Assembly (NCBI GenBank): GCA_035583355.1
Contig: DATEZQ010000002.1
Span: 1-53,774 of the forward strand
DNA from: Candidatus Paceibacterota bacterium
GTDB taxonomy: Bacteria > Patescibacteriota > Minisyncoccia > Phycocordibacterales > UBA6899
DNA length: 53,774 bases
Direction of reading: 5' to 3'
Position 1 is the first letter of the stretch, and each line of letters starts with the position of its first letter. Made by a program: the position numbers and the translations under genes. Shown piece by piece: positions 32,094 to 41,391 of this stretch. Below the pieces are notes generated by a model, which was not told the DNA's origin, ran no database searches, and saw nothing but the letters and a program-made list of their open reading frames with translations.

Positions 32094-33471
32094 ATATCCT
32101 TGGGATTATTTCTACGACAGATGGACCCTTTTTGCAAATGGTGCTTGCAATCTGCTTATAGACTTTCCCTAATTCACTCCCCGATGGAGCAGCATAATAA
32201 TATTCAGGATATGATGCAACCCCTTTCAGAAAATCCACATTCACATCACTTCCCAGTCCTATTGTATAGAGAGTTACCCCCTTTGCTTTCAAGTCTTTTG
32301 CTGCATCATTCGCGAGCGATATGGGGTACTCCGTATCCTGTGGATTTGCGGGGTTCTTCGGATCAGTAGGAGCACCATCGGTAAGCATGACAACCGCTTG
32401 TCGCGCCATCTCACGCTTGCGCTGTGTACTAAACTCGTCTCGTGCAGCATTTAGGGCTGCAGCAATATTCGTATACTGCAAACCTGTCGTCAAAATATCA
32501 GTACCTGCAATAGCGCCGCTCACACGAAGCAGATCCTTCGTTAAGGGTTGATCAATAGGGCTTGTTACTTCAGTAGCGAATGAAATATATCCTGCCTGAT
32601 CCTCAGCAGAAAGTTGTGCCACAAAATCTTCTGCAGCACTCTTTGCCATAGAAAGTGGTTGTGGCGGATTCTTTCCATCTGAAGCCATTGAGCCCGATCG
32701 GTCGAGCACAAGAATAACATCTACCGGCGTTGCGCATGCCTGACCTTTCGCTTCATAGGTGAACTTTTGTGGCCAAGTGAACGTTACTTGCTTGGTTTCC
32801 CTTGGAGCTAATTCATCGATATAGGTCTCGGATACACCAACGGGACCGTTTCTATCGGAAACAGTTGCGGTAACAGGCACGTGACGAAGTGTATCTGTCG
32901 TTTGATTTTGAAGTGTTGCAATGAGTCGCGGAGCAGTATCTGGCGTTAACAATTCGTATCCAAGCACAGACACCTTGCGTACCGTAGGAGGTGTTGCCTT
33001 GATGAATTTATAGCCTGGCAAAATAGTGAGACGCGCTCGCGCAGCATCTACACCTTGAGTGTCTAACCCACCGCCAAAGAGCGTAAAGTGATCTCCGGCA
33101 TTTGCGAAAGTACTGTAGGTTCGTGAAAGCAAAGTTCTCCCCTCATCATCAAAAAGCTCGACAGTGTAGCTCAGCTCCGGGATGCTCGCATCAAGATTGG
33201 GATTCTCAACAAGCGAAGCAACATCATACATGCCCTTGCGAACCAAAAAAGTTTTTGTCCACAATGTATTGATGCCCAGATGTGTATCACGACACTGTGC
33301 GGCACAAATCCCCCCACAGTCTACTCCTGTCTCATCCTGATTTTGTACCTTATCGAAGCAGCTTGGTCGTGATTTCACAATAAAGAAAATACTTGTCCCA
33401 ATGAGCAACAAGGAACCAATAACGATTGCGAGAGTAATTATTTGACGGCGTCTTGCCCAATCTAATTGCAT
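32065..33471 (-). CDS. Membrane-anchored VWA-domain protein
   Basis: This encodes 468 residues: a short cytoplasmic end, one N-terminal helix (ITLAIVIGSLLLIGTSIFFIV), a Cys-rich motif (CFDKVQNQDETGVDCGGICAAQC region, with about five cysteines, as found in many CPR surface proteins), a beta-sandwich region (residues about 80-230) and a von Willebrand A domain with the MIDAS motif DRSGSMAS and LTDGAPTD. It probably binds divalent metal and a protein partner on the cell surface. It overlaps rodA by 29 bases. TATAAT at 33478-33483 ends six bases before the ATG. Confidence 0.88.
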   Translation of the reverse strand: MQLDWARRRQIITLAIVIGSLLLIGTSIFFIVKSRPSCFDKVQNQDETGVDCGGICAAQCRDTHLGINTLWTKTFLVRKGMYDVASLVENPNLDASIPELSYTVELFDDEGRTLLSRTYSTFANAGDHFTLFGGGLDTQGVDAARARLTILPGYKFIKATPPTVRKVSVLGYELLTPDTAPRLIATLQNQTTDTLRHVPVTATVSDRNGPVGVSETYIDELAPRETKQVTFTWPQKFTYEAKGQACATPVDVILVLDRSGSMASDGKNPPQPLSMAKSAAEDFVAQLSAEDQAGYISFATEVTSPIDQPLTKDLLRVSGAIAGTDILTTGLQYTNIAAALNAARDEFSTQRKREMARQAVVMLTDGAPTDPKNPANPQDTEYPISLANDAAKDLKAKGVTLYTIGLGSDVNVDFLKGVASYPEYYYAAPSGSELGKVYKQIASTICKKGPSVVEIIPRIYELGETATH

Positions 33472-33477
33472 AGGACA

Positions 33478-33483
33478 ATTATA
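33478..33483 (-). promoter_or_regulatory. -10 box, leaderless start of VWA gene
   Basis: TATAAT on the minus strand, 6 bases before the ATG at 33471. Confidence 0.55.
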
Positions 33484-33485
33484 AC

Positions 33486-33556
33486 ATAGCGCACCATCGC
33501 AGAGCGGTTGAACAAAAAGCGCTCGAACACGACTTCGGGCGCGATGATTCGCTAGC
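33486..33556 (-). terminator. Long imperfect hairpin after receiver gene stop
   Basis: AGCGCACCATCGC pairs, with mismatches, with GCGATGATTCGCT around a 45-base loop containing GAGCGG/GCGCTC segments. It spans from the receiver stop codon at 33552 to the VWA promoter. There is no clean T-run, so a terminator role is uncertain. Confidence 0.4.
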
Positions 33557-33932
33557 GCAAGTAGCTTCGGACCTTCTCAACTATTGTGTTGATTTTGGTG
33601 TCTGCTTTTACGAGATATTCGACTGCGCCCAGTGCGAGACCTTTTTGGGCATCGGATTCCTGCCCAAGATTCGACAAGATGATGACCGGTATCGTTTTCC
33701 ACTTTGGGTTGGCTTTCATCTCGGAAAGCACCTCAAATCCATTCTTTTTTGGCAACATCATATCCAGCAATACCAGGGAGGGTAAATTTTCAGATTTATT
33801 TTTGAGTATCGCTAAAGCAGCCTCACCATCCCCAACGGATTCAGCGAGAATCTGCTCGTGTGCGAATTTCGCACGATACGCCTTATCGATATAGACGTCA
33901 TCTTCAACGACAAGTACCCATTTATCTGCCAT
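33552..33932 (-). CDS. Stand-alone receiver-domain protein
   Basis: This encodes 126 residues, a single CheY-like receiver: acidic pocket VVEDDVYID, acceptor Asp in LVLLDMMLPKKNGFEVL, Thr/Ser switch ILSNLGQES and Lys in EYLVKAD. It has no output domain. It is similar to the receiver at 21390 in the segment after the switch (SNLGxExD..LGAxxYxVKA), suggesting duplication. TATACT lies 10 bases before the ATG (33932). It follows the second receiver on the same strand after 38 bases, so cotranscription is possible. Confidence 0.9.
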   Translation of the reverse strand: MADKWVLVVEDDVYIDKAYRAKFAHEQILAESVGDGEAALAILKNKSENLPSLVLLDMMLPKKNGFEVLSEMKANPKWKTIPVIILSNLGQESDAQKGLALGAVEYLVKADTKINTIVEKVRSYLR

Positions 33933-33970
33933 AGTTATTGTTAGTATACCAAATATTAGGTAATATACAA

Positions 33971-34387
33971 TCAGGTATTTTTTTGCGCGCCTGCTACCAC
34001 CCCACCTCGTGTAGGATCCTCGAAATATGCGCTTACCTGCCCAACAACATCCTTGATCTCATGATCCGACTTCGAGATGAAATCAATAATATTCAGTTCA
34101 AAAGCTCGCTTCATTTTGTCTGGTCCACTTGATACAGATACGATAAGAACTGGAATACTTCGATAACGCTCATCTTTTCGCAGGTACTCCAAAAAGTCTA
34201 TCCCCGACATTCCCGGGAGAAGTATATCAAGCCAAATCAGATCAGGTATGTGATCGCTGAGCCATTGCATCGCATGTTCTGCGGAAATCATCATTATGGG
34301 TTGAAATCCTGCACGATCAAGTTTCAGAGAAATTGCCTCTGTAAGTGCTTGATCATCTTCTATGATAAGTATGGTTTTTGGTTGCAT
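33971..34387 (-). CDS. Stand-alone receiver-domain protein
   Basis: This encodes 138 residues, a single receiver: IIEDDQALTEAI, acceptor Asp in DLIWLDILLPGMSG, switch Ser in PVLIVSVSS and Lys in FISKSDHEIK. The C-terminal tail is short and basic. The gene starts 6 bases after the end of a pilin-like gene (34394), so it is the last gene of the pilus cluster 2 operon. Such placement suggests that phosphorylation tunes the second pilus. There is no kinase in the operon. Confidence 0.9.
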   Translation of the reverse strand: MQPKTILIIEDDQALTEAISLKLDRAGFQPIMMISAEHAMQWLSDHIPDLIWLDILLPGMSGIDFLEYLRKDERYRSIPVLIVSVSSGPDKMKRAFELNIIDFISKSDHEIKDVVGQVSAYFEDPTRGGVVAGAQKNT

Positions 34388-34393
34388 ATATGT

Positions 34394-34852
34394 TTATAGA
34401 CCTAAAGGATTAAGTGTTTCGCCAAGAGTAGTTACGCGGAGTGTGCCCCACCCTGAGGTATCGAGCACCACTTCTGCTTGCAAGCCCTTCCGGGCATTGC
34501 GGTGATATCCAAGTGCAGAAATGATCTTTGGCGATTCGACCGTACCGATACCATTACTCACTGCAACACGAGCACATGCCCGGAGTGTCGCACATCCACT
34601 TGTTGCCATTTCAATATTGAAGACAATTGCTGTACTTGTACCAACATCCCTATTTCGGGCAAGTTGCTGTAACGCATCACGAAGACCTGTTTGTGCATAC
34701 TGCATTGCTTGAGCGCCGTCAGCATTCGCTTGTGTCAGATAGATTCGTGCGGTCTCAACTGAAGTTACGCTTATCGCAATAAGAAAAACAAGAATACCGA
34801 TTCCAAGGACGAGCGGAATACTCGCCGCACCTTTTATTTTTAGCTTGCTCAT
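34394..34852 (-). CDS. Pilin-like protein (PilX-like, secreted)
   Basis: This encodes 152 residues with an N-terminal hydrophobic helix (KGAASIPLVLGIGILVFLIAISVTSVETARIYL). The leader MSKLKIKG and the helix fit prepilin peptidase, but the typical FTLIE is ASIPL, so Glu5 is lost, as in PilX/GspK-type initiators. It has a Cys pair (SGCATLRACARV). It overlaps the previous gene by 4 bases (ATGA at 34849-34852), showing translational coupling. Its place after a minor pilin makes a tip role likely. Confidence 0.75.
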   Translation of the reverse strand: MSKLKIKGAASIPLVLGIGILVFLIAISVTSVETARIYLTQANADGAQAMQYAQTGLRDALQQLARNRDVGTSTAIVFNIEMATSGCATLRACARVAVSNGIGTVESPKIISALGYHRNARKGLQAEVVLDTSGWGTLRVTTLGETLNPLGL

Positions 34853-35358
34853 AATGTATCTTTTCCTATGAGTAATGTACCGTCGACGCTCCGCAACATC
34901 TCTGGTGCCTGAAGGTGCTCAAGGACGACATGATACCGCACACTTGTGCTTGTGGCCCCCAAGCGTGGCTCAACATAAGCATTTCCCTCGAACCACAATG
35001 TGCGTACTCGAACGCGAGTATTCGCGAGCGGCACAGTACTACTTCCACTGATGCGCTGCAACATACTCCCATTAAGTTGAAACAGCACCGCACCGTCGAC
35101 ATTCATAATAAGAAGTGAAGTGGAAGTTGCTCCCGGTGAAGGGTTCATCAGCTGTACTGCACGCGCAGCCTCTTGCCTGAGCACTGTGGTTATATTTTGT
35201 ACTCCATTTGCAAGATCATCACGATGATCATGCTCTGATTGCGCACGAAGTGCGGCAACGAAATATCCGGAAAGAACAACACCGATGACTGCCAAAATCG
35301 CCACATAGATGAGAAGCTCAATAATCGATATACCCTTCTTGTAGATTACACTACTCAT
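34849..35358 (-). CDS. Minor pilin (PilW/GspJ-like)
   Basis: This encodes 169 residues. After MSSVIYKKG the prepilin helix reads ISIIELLIYVAILAVIGVVL with Glu5. The segment DDLANGVQNITTVLRQEAARAVQLMNPSPGATSTSLLIMN resembles PilW/GspJ-like minor pilins. It ends in TGA and overlaps the next ATG, a coupling signal. It lies between the 437-residue secreted protein and the pilin-like gene. Confidence 0.85.
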   Translation of the reverse strand: MSSVIYKKGISIIELLIYVAILAVIGVVLSGYFVAALRAQSEHDHRDDLANGVQNITTVLRQEAARAVQLMNPSPGATSTSLLIMNVDGAVLFQLNGSMLQRISGSSTVPLANTRVRVRTLWFEGNAYVEPRLGATSTSVRYHVVLEHLQAPEMLRSVDGTLLIGKDTL

Positions 35359-35361
35359 ATA

Positions 35362-36675
35362 TTATGGGGACCACGAGAGGAATATTTCATCAACACTGGG
35401 AGTAGTTGGACCGGCGACGAGACAATCATCCGCGCACAGCTGCACCTTGTATCGATAATACTGTTTGCCATCAAGCAATGCACTACACCCCGAGCGGAAC
35501 AGATCAAAGGGGATATCAGGCCCCATGGTAGTGAACCAATCACCACTACTGCACGATGGCCCGCCAATATAGCTCCATGCCCCAACGGTGCAGACTGGAA
35601 AATTTGTTGCACCGTTTACACATGGTGCAGTTGCCATCTGAAAACGCACCCTCCCTTTGTCGTTACCCGCTCCACCGAGTTGTCCCCTCCAAGTAAAACT
35701 GTTATACAATACCCCTTTTGGTGCACGCGTATCGAGCACCACGCTCTCAGCGGTACCCGTAGGAGGGAAACCACCACAATTACTTTGTGCGGGATGAAAT
35801 CGATACGTAAGTACGAGCTTTATTGAAACATTGAGAAGTGCTACTGCACCTGGATCAACGGTAATGTTCTGTGAGTAATTTCCTGCACTTCCGCGCTGAA
35901 AGACATTACGAACATTTGCCGACAAAAAATCAAACTGTGTTGGCTCGGATGTTGCAATGAGTGTATGTGTCATCCCATCAATATTTCGATCATTGAAATA
36001 TGCAGCAACCTCTCCGCCGCCAACGTATAGACCAACCATTTCTATGTATGCGCTCGTAACGGGACCAGATATTCCAGTGATATTGTCATTGATTGCATAC
36101 GAGATGGGAAATGTAGTTACTCCAGAAATTGATGGTGCCTGTGCGATAAAAAATTCGACAGTCTTCATCTTTTCTGTCTGTGGTGCACCATCAGGACAGT
36201 TATTCCCAATCTCGCGGGTGTAGGAATTCGTAACATGCACGCTCGTTCCTGAAAGAGTCACACCACTAGGGATGAATGTCACCTGATGCAGGTAATCTCC
36301 TGCCGTCGCTGCAGCAAGCTTTCCAGTCTTATCTCCAAAGACTAGCGCAAGTGGAAGTGGGCTTGCAGTATTCGGCAACACATATGTCTGATCAGTAGCT
36401 GCATCACCATCAAGACGAAGCACAAGTGTTCCTCCTCCCTCATACAGTCCGTCGACAGACAAATACACGCGCATTGGGGTCGATGCTCCGAGCACCTCTC
36501 CCCCATGCACCGTAAAATTTATGGTCTGAGAAGAAGAGAACGGTGCCGTCATTCCTGACACAAATGTACGATTAGAAACAGCAACTTCTCTCGCTGAAAC
36601 AGAAAACGTGCACACAAGCAAAAATGCTATGAGTGGTACTCCAATGCGAAAAATATTGCGTTCTGTACTGTGCAT
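35362..36675 (-). CDS. Secreted beta-sandwich protein of pilus cluster 2
   Basis: This encodes 437 residues with an N-terminal signal peptide (IFRIGVPLIAFLLVCTFSVSA). Two copies of a beta module with the pattern GLYxGGGxxxxxxxxxxxxTxxL are seen: VDGLYEGGGTLVLRLDGDAA (about residue 75) and MVGLYVGGGEVAAYFNDRNI (about 220). A related module ends the 1356-residue protein at 37320. A C-terminal segment has several cysteines and no anchor. It shares the operon with the minor pilins, so it may be part of, or bound to, the pilus. Function unknown. Confidence 0.75.
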   Translation of the reverse strand: MHSTERNIFRIGVPLIAFLLVCTFSVSAREVAVSNRTFVSGMTAPFSSSQTINFTVHGGEVLGASTPMRVYLSVDGLYEGGGTLVLRLDGDAATDQTYVLPNTASPLPLALVFGDKTGKLAAATAGDYLHQVTFIPSGVTLSGTSVHVTNSYTREIGNNCPDGAPQTEKMKTVEFFIAQAPSISGVTTFPISYAINDNITGISGPVTSAYIEMVGLYVGGGEVAAYFNDRNIDGMTHTLIATSEPTQFDFLSANVRNVFQRGSAGNYSQNITVDPGAVALLNVSIKLVLTYRFHPAQSNCGGFPPTGTAESVVLDTRAPKGVLYNSFTWRGQLGGAGNDKGRVRFQMATAPCVNGATNFPVCTVGAWSYIGGPSCSSGDWFTTMGPDIPFDLFRSGCSALLDGKQYYRYKVQLCADDCLVAGPTTPSVDEIFLSWSP

Positions 36676-36684
36676 AAATAATGA

Positions 36685-37317
36685 CTACTTATCTCGTTTA
36701 TACTTTGCACCTTCACCCGGAATCAAAATGCTTACATCACCCATGCTCGTACGTACGATATAACTCCAGCGACCATCACGCTCCTCAAAATATAGGGCAA
36801 TGCCAACAATTTTTGCATTTGCAAAGTATGGATTTGCTGTCACCTGTAAAATCGCATCGCTAGAATCAGGGAAATTCACTGGAAAAAGAGTAGCTGCTGC
36901 CGGAGCTCCTGAGGTAGGAGTAGTCGAGATCACCCCATCCTTACCAACAAGGAGACGAAACACTTTTTCGTTTGCACTATAAAGTACCTCATACTGCGCA
37001 CACGTACCATCAGGATATAGGTCTGTGGCAGAACGTATCGCAAATACTGACCGTAGCTCACTTTGTAAAAATGGAAGCACTGCTTTCATCGTCAGGCCAC
37101 CAGAAGTGGCACCCTTCTCCGACACTGACACACCTTTACTCGAAAATTCAGGGTAACGATAATAACGCTGTTGATATTCCCTCTGCTGGATAACGGGGGC
37201 ATCCTGCCCACTCACAGAGAACTGGGCACTTTTCTGCCCCATTAACACAGAGAACAAAACCACCACTCCAATAAGCAGCAACACACTTCCCCAAATTATT
37301 TTCCGTGATAGTCGCAT
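36685..37317 (-). CDS. Membrane-anchored protein of pilus cluster 2, unknown
   Basis: This encodes 210 residues with one N-terminal helix (IIWGSVLLLIGVVVLFSVLM), a 60-residue polar linker and a C-terminal alpha/beta domain with the conserved-looking strands IVGIALYFEERDGRWSYIVRTS. A single Cys (GTCAQYEVLY). I recognise no family. It sits between the two secreted beta proteins (gaps of 2 and 9 bases), so it is part of the same operon and might anchor them or assist pilus assembly. Confidence 0.72.
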   Translation of the reverse strand: MRLSRKIIWGSVLLLIGVVVLFSVLMGQKSAQFSVSGQDAPVIQQREYQQRYYRYPEFSSKGVSVSEKGATSGGLTMKAVLPFLQSELRSVFAIRSATDLYPDGTCAQYEVLYSANEKVFRLLVGKDGVISTTPTSGAPAAATLFPVNFPDSSDAILQVTANPYFANAKIVGIALYFEERDGRWSYIVRTSMGDVSILIPGEGAKYKRDK

Positions 37318-37319
37318 AT

Positions 37320-40300
37320 TTATGGAGTGTAGCTATACGTAACAATGACATCAGCCCCAATACTTGAAAGAGTAGTATCACTACCTGCGCTAATCGATAT
37401 AGTATTTACTCCTGGTGAAAGATTCAGTGTCTGCAGGGGATGATAAAGTCTCCATGGTGAAAAGAGTGGTCTCCCACCGGGCAATGAATAGGTAACGGAA
37501 TTTCCCCCATTCACCTGAACAGTAAGGCTTGCGTTCGAGGCTGAGCCACCAGTTTGGTATAGTCCTCGAAGATCAAGGAATATACTCTGGAATTGCACAC
37601 TTGTTTCGGGAATAACAACAGCAAAACTACTTGTCGCCTCTGCTCCTTGCACAGTAGATCCACCGCTTGAAAGTACATGGAAATATAGTGTCTTTGCGGG
37701 CTGCGTAACGCCGAGCGTTGTAAATTGCTGCACGCTACTCCAGGAATTATTCCCTGCAGCGTCTGCTGCATAAATACGATAATAGTAGAGTGTATTGGAA
37801 TCGAGATTTGAAAGGAGTGCCGTGTGATTCAATGATAGCGACAACAACTCATTACTACATCCATTGCTACCTGCACAGGTATTTGTAAATACATCTGTCT
37901 TATTCAGCTGGATTACCTGCGTTGCAGGTTCACTCGTATTCCAAGAAAGGGTTACACTATTAGTCGATGGTGTACCTGAGCTGATATTGATAATATTCGG
38001 CGAAGTCTGATCAATGAGGAAATCAGCGGCCGTCTCCAAGTTTGGAGTTGGCTGAGGAAAGACAGCCCACGCACTATAGTATGTTGTGCCACCTACCGTA
38101 TATTCAGTGCGCGCACGCCAATGATACGCATTTTCAGCGAGCGGAATACTCACTCTGCAATTATTCGCAGACACCGTACAATCAACAGTTCCCGGACCTG
38201 CGACTGGGTCGCCTAGTTTTACTGATGCGCATGCACCAGTAGTACACGTAAATGCGGTACCAATTGGTTTTACCTCTACAGCAAGGCGCATACTTCCCGA
38301 CACTCCTGAAGCGGCAGTGATCACACCTCCTATAAGTATTGTCGTCGCTCCAGTACTTCCACCGACAGGAAGTGTCGTTAGTACTGGTGCACTGAGTCCA
38401 CTATCGGTAATCATCGAAGTATTCTGCGTCGTCGTTGCATACTGCGTAAGATTCGATGGTGGGCTTGCAACATTATTATTAACTACAGTGAATGGCCGTG
38501 TGCCTGCGGGATATGTTCCAGCAGTAAGCGATACAACGGTCACTCCAAGGCTTGCATTGATTGGGACAGCAGACACCACCTGTGTGTCAGACCAAGAATT
38601 CCAATAGTCTGCAGTGGCTCCCCCGAGAGTAATATTGTCACTACTTGAAAATCCTGGAGCAAGCAACACACTACTATCTGTCCCCAACGCCCCCGAAGGA
38701 CAAATTCCTGCAGCGGGACAAAAATGGTCACCAGTAAGTGTGAGTGTGTCTGCATGTCCACCCGTAGATGGAACAACTGCTACTAATCTTGGACGTATTG
38801 AGAAGGTATTCGCGTAATCAACACGCGCAGCACTTGCTGCTGGAAAATCGCGGGCAAGACTAATTGCGCCAGTATATGCATTATCTGCAATAAGCGTAGG
38901 GACCCTCACTTTTACTGCGGTATCACTCCAACTTTCTATTGAGACAGAATCTGTAGGGCTATTACATGTCGTATCACTGCAACCCAATATTTGCACAGCG
39001 CTAGTATTCTGACTCGCTCCAAAACGCGTACCAAGAAGAGTAATTACTCCATCGGTATCTCCCGCACTATATTCCTTCGCACCATCAGGCCCAAGACCAC
39101 TAGGAACAACAAGGCTTGTAATTTGGGGAAACAAGAAGAAATTCAGACCATCACCAGTAATCCCCGCAGTGGTCACCGCAAGCGCTGCGCTTCCTCCATA
39201 GTTTGCCCCAAAATCAGCATCTGCATTTCCTAACGATGCAGTATCCAGTGCAATGCTAACTTGCGTATTACTCCAACTCGTCACGTTGCTACTTGCAATC
39301 GTCGTTGGCGTTGCACCCTGGATCACTATATTATGTGATGCACTCGCCCTATTCTCTGGACCAGGATCTGCTCCGAATCCAAAACCATTAATCGTGATTA
39401 TTTGAGCGGATGAACCCGCCCCAAGACGCCCACCACAGTTTCCGCAGCCTGGAGCATAATCTAGCGCAGACTCAGTACTGTTCACATACCCCGTCACATT
39501 CGGTGCCACGATCGCACGTACCATAGGTATTCCGAGCAATAATTCATCGTTAGTAACTGCGGAACTTGTATCAACATCGCTCACTGAATTAACCGATAGA
39601 TTGATCGTTTGACCCGCAGAAGGATATGCCCCACCATTACCAAAGGTCGCCTTCGGAAAAGCATATAATCGCTGCCCCGCAGCTATTGAGAGTGCTGGAG
39701 AAAATGTAAATGTAATTGTGTTGCCGGATACCACCCCTCCCACAGAACGAGTGACCCCATTATTCGGATTTGCATCTGCGTCAATATCAAGTGACCAATT
39801 ACTTGTCTGGGATAAATTCACCGTACCCGAATTTGTAAGCATGATTCGAGAAACTGAGATCGCATTCTTCCCTCGCGCAGTCATCGTATAGCCTGTACAG
39901 TCGGAAATACTTGTACAGGTTGCATCAGCAAAATATGCCGTTCCCGCAGAAGGAACCGTGGTGATAGCATTTGCTGTAGTCGTACTGAGCACAAAAAGAG
40001 GCGGTGCAACTTGAAGCGCCATACCCATGCGAGCATACGCACTACTTGGGACAGGATAGGTCCATGTCGTAAGTTCAGGAACGGTCCCCGCAGTAACACT
40101 CGACCACGAGACACTTGTCCCTGAAAGAGTTGCGCGCTTCATATAGCCTGCATTACTTGCATCATCAATGAGCATGATCGCCTGACTTGGGAAACCTGCG
40201 ATCTGCACTGCATGTACTTGCCCCTCTCCCGAGATGATTGTAGGCGAAGTTATATCTGTCGCACCCGCTACAAAGCTTCCTCCATTCGTAGACTGATACC

Positions 40301-41390
40301 AATCCAATCCATTTGTCACATCATTTCCATAAACTGAAACAGCCGCTCTATTTGCTCCATCCACTAACCACACTGTATCGGTAGGAATACCTCCATCACC
40401 AATTGGGGTTGCCGTTTGGTCAGCTACAGGAGTACCAAACGAGGAACCTCCCCATATCGCAAACTCACAAAGATACTGCGAAATTGACGGTTCGAGCGTA
40501 CAGGTTGAGAGTGCAATCTCATTGGTGATAGGACTCGGTGTCAGTTGCACGAAATCACCATAGCCATTAAGAGCGGAAATTGACCCTACTCCAGACCATG
40601 CGCCTGCAGCAGAGCGGGTTGCATAACGTGCTTTATTTGTTGAGTTCTCGCCCATTACAACAAGCAGATCTCCCGTGAGAGACTCATAGGAAATATCAAG
40701 TGCGCGCACTGGCGGATAAGTACCTGCAAACCCAGTATAGACAGTGCCATTTGTAGTTATCCTTGTTCCCCAAAACGTCCACGACGAGCCACTCCATGTC
40801 GCCGCTCCCCCCGACCTTGTATCATCAAGATATGCGAGTCCCAACTGTGCACTTCCGTTTCTTGCGGCAAGTTTAAGCGCAACGATGTTCCCTGCTGTAG
40901 GTCCACCCGTTCTCTCAGACTGTGCAGTCCAAGTTGAACCGTTCCATATACGATAATAAAATGTTGTCTTTCCTCCTGATATCCTTCCTCGATATGCAAC
41001 CATTGCCCTACCCGTTGACTGCTCATAGGCAATATCAAACCGCGGAACATTTCCATCACCAAGAGAAACATTCCAATCCGCAACCCAAGACACTCCATCA
41101 GTAGAGTGATATACACGCAGAAGGCCGGCCGTATCCTGTACGCCAAGCACAAACTCTTTTGTCAGCGGATCACTGCGTACTATGATGAATTTCGCATCCA
41201 CTCCACCGATTGCAACCGAGGGGGGACCCAGCACACCCTTGGCCTCACTATGGAAACGTTGCATCACATCGCCACCACTTGACCACAACACTGGTCCTTC
41301 ATCGGTCAATGCAAAAACACTTGAGGGCTGCATACCAAAAAGCACAACAAGGAGTCCTGAGAAAAATATTGTACGAAATAATTTTTTCAT
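37320..41390 (-). CDS. Giant secreted protein with IPT/TIG and FN3 domains
   Basis: This encodes 1356 residues. The N-terminus is a signal peptide (LFRTIFFSGLLVVLFGMQPSSVFA). Residues about 30-450 hold beta-propeller-like repeats (FDIAYEQSTGRAMVAYRG, TYPPVRALDISYESLTGDLL, GNIVALKLAARNGSAQLGLA). Three IPT/TIG-like domains follow at about 630-1000, each with xxITLxGxxFG and SWSDTxV motifs, then a fibronectin III domain near 1180-1280 (TNSVTLSWNTSEPA, SNTLYYYRIYAADAAGN) and a last module with GLYQTGGSASNASLTV, related to the 437-residue protein. No C-terminal anchor is seen. It is probably an adhesin carried with the second pilus. It lies in the operon between pseudopilin and anchored protein. 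Confidence 0.85.
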   Translation of the reverse strand: MKKLFRTIFFSGLLVVLFGMQPSSVFALTDEGPVLWSSGGDVMQRFHSEAKGVLGPPSVAIGGVDAKFIIVRSDPLTKEFVLGVQDTAGLLRVYHSTDGVSWVADWNVSLGDGNVPRFDIAYEQSTGRAMVAYRGRISGGKTTFYYRIWNGSTWTAQSERTGGPTAGNIVALKLAARNGSAQLGLAYLDDTRSGGAATWSGSSWTFWGTRITTNGTVYTGFAGTYPPVRALDISYESLTGDLLVVMGENSTNKARYATRSAAGAWSGVGSISALNGYGDFVQLTPSPITNEIALSTCTLEPSISQYLCEFAIWGGSSFGTPVADQTATPIGDGGIPTDTVWLVDGANRAAVSVYGNDVTNGLDWYQSTNGGSFVAGATDITSPTIISGEGQVHAVQIAGFPSQAIMLIDDASNAGYMKRATLSGTSVSWSSVTAGTVPELTTWTYPVPSSAYARMGMALQVAPPLFVLSTTTANAITTVPSAGTAYFADATCTSISDCTGYTMTARGKNAISVSRIMLTNSGTVNLSQTSNWSLDIDADANPNNGVTRSVGGVVSGNTITFTFSPALSIAAGQRLYAFPKATFGNGGAYPSAGQTINLSVNSVSDVDTSSAVTNDELLLGIPMVRAIVAPNVTGYVNSTESALDYAPGCGNCGGRLGAGSSAQIITINGFGFGADPGPENRASASHNIVIQGATPTTIASSNVTSWSNTQVSIALDTASLGNADADFGANYGGSAALAVTTAGITGDGLNFFLFPQITSLVVPSGLGPDGAKEYSAGDTDGVITLLGTRFGASQNTSAVQILGCSDTTCNSPTDSVSIESWSDTAVKVRVPTLIADNAYTGAISLARDFPAASAARVDYANTFSIRPRLVAVVPSTGGHADTLTLTGDHFCPAAGICPSGALGTDSSVLLAPGFSSSDNITLGGATADYWNSWSDTQVVSAVPINASLGVTVVSLTAGTYPAGTRPFTVVNNNVASPPSNLTQYATTTQNTSMITDSGLSAPVLTTLPVGGSTGATTILIGGVITAASGVSGSMRLAVEVKPIGTAFTCTTGACASVKLGDPVAGPGTVDCTVSANNCRVSIPLAENAYHWRARTEYTVGGTTYYSAWAVFPQPTPNLETAADFLIDQTSPNIINISSGTPSTNSVTLSWNTSEPATQVIQLNKTDVFTNTCAGSNGCSNELLSLSLNHTALLSNLDSNTLYYYRIYAADAAGNNSWSSVQQFTTLGVTQPAKTLYFHVLSSGGSTVQGAEATSSFAVVIPETSVQFQSIFLDLRGLYQTGGSASNASLTVQVNGGNSVTYSLPGGRPLFSPWRLYHPLQTLNLSPGVNTISISAGSDTTLSSIGADVIVTYSYTP

Positions 41391-41391
41391 A

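Noticed and set aside
34849-34852. UGA read as an amino acid (Gracilibacteria/SR1-type code)
   Set aside because: TGA ends a prepilin exactly at an ATGA overlap with the next gene, and all assigned proteins have normal length with the standard code.
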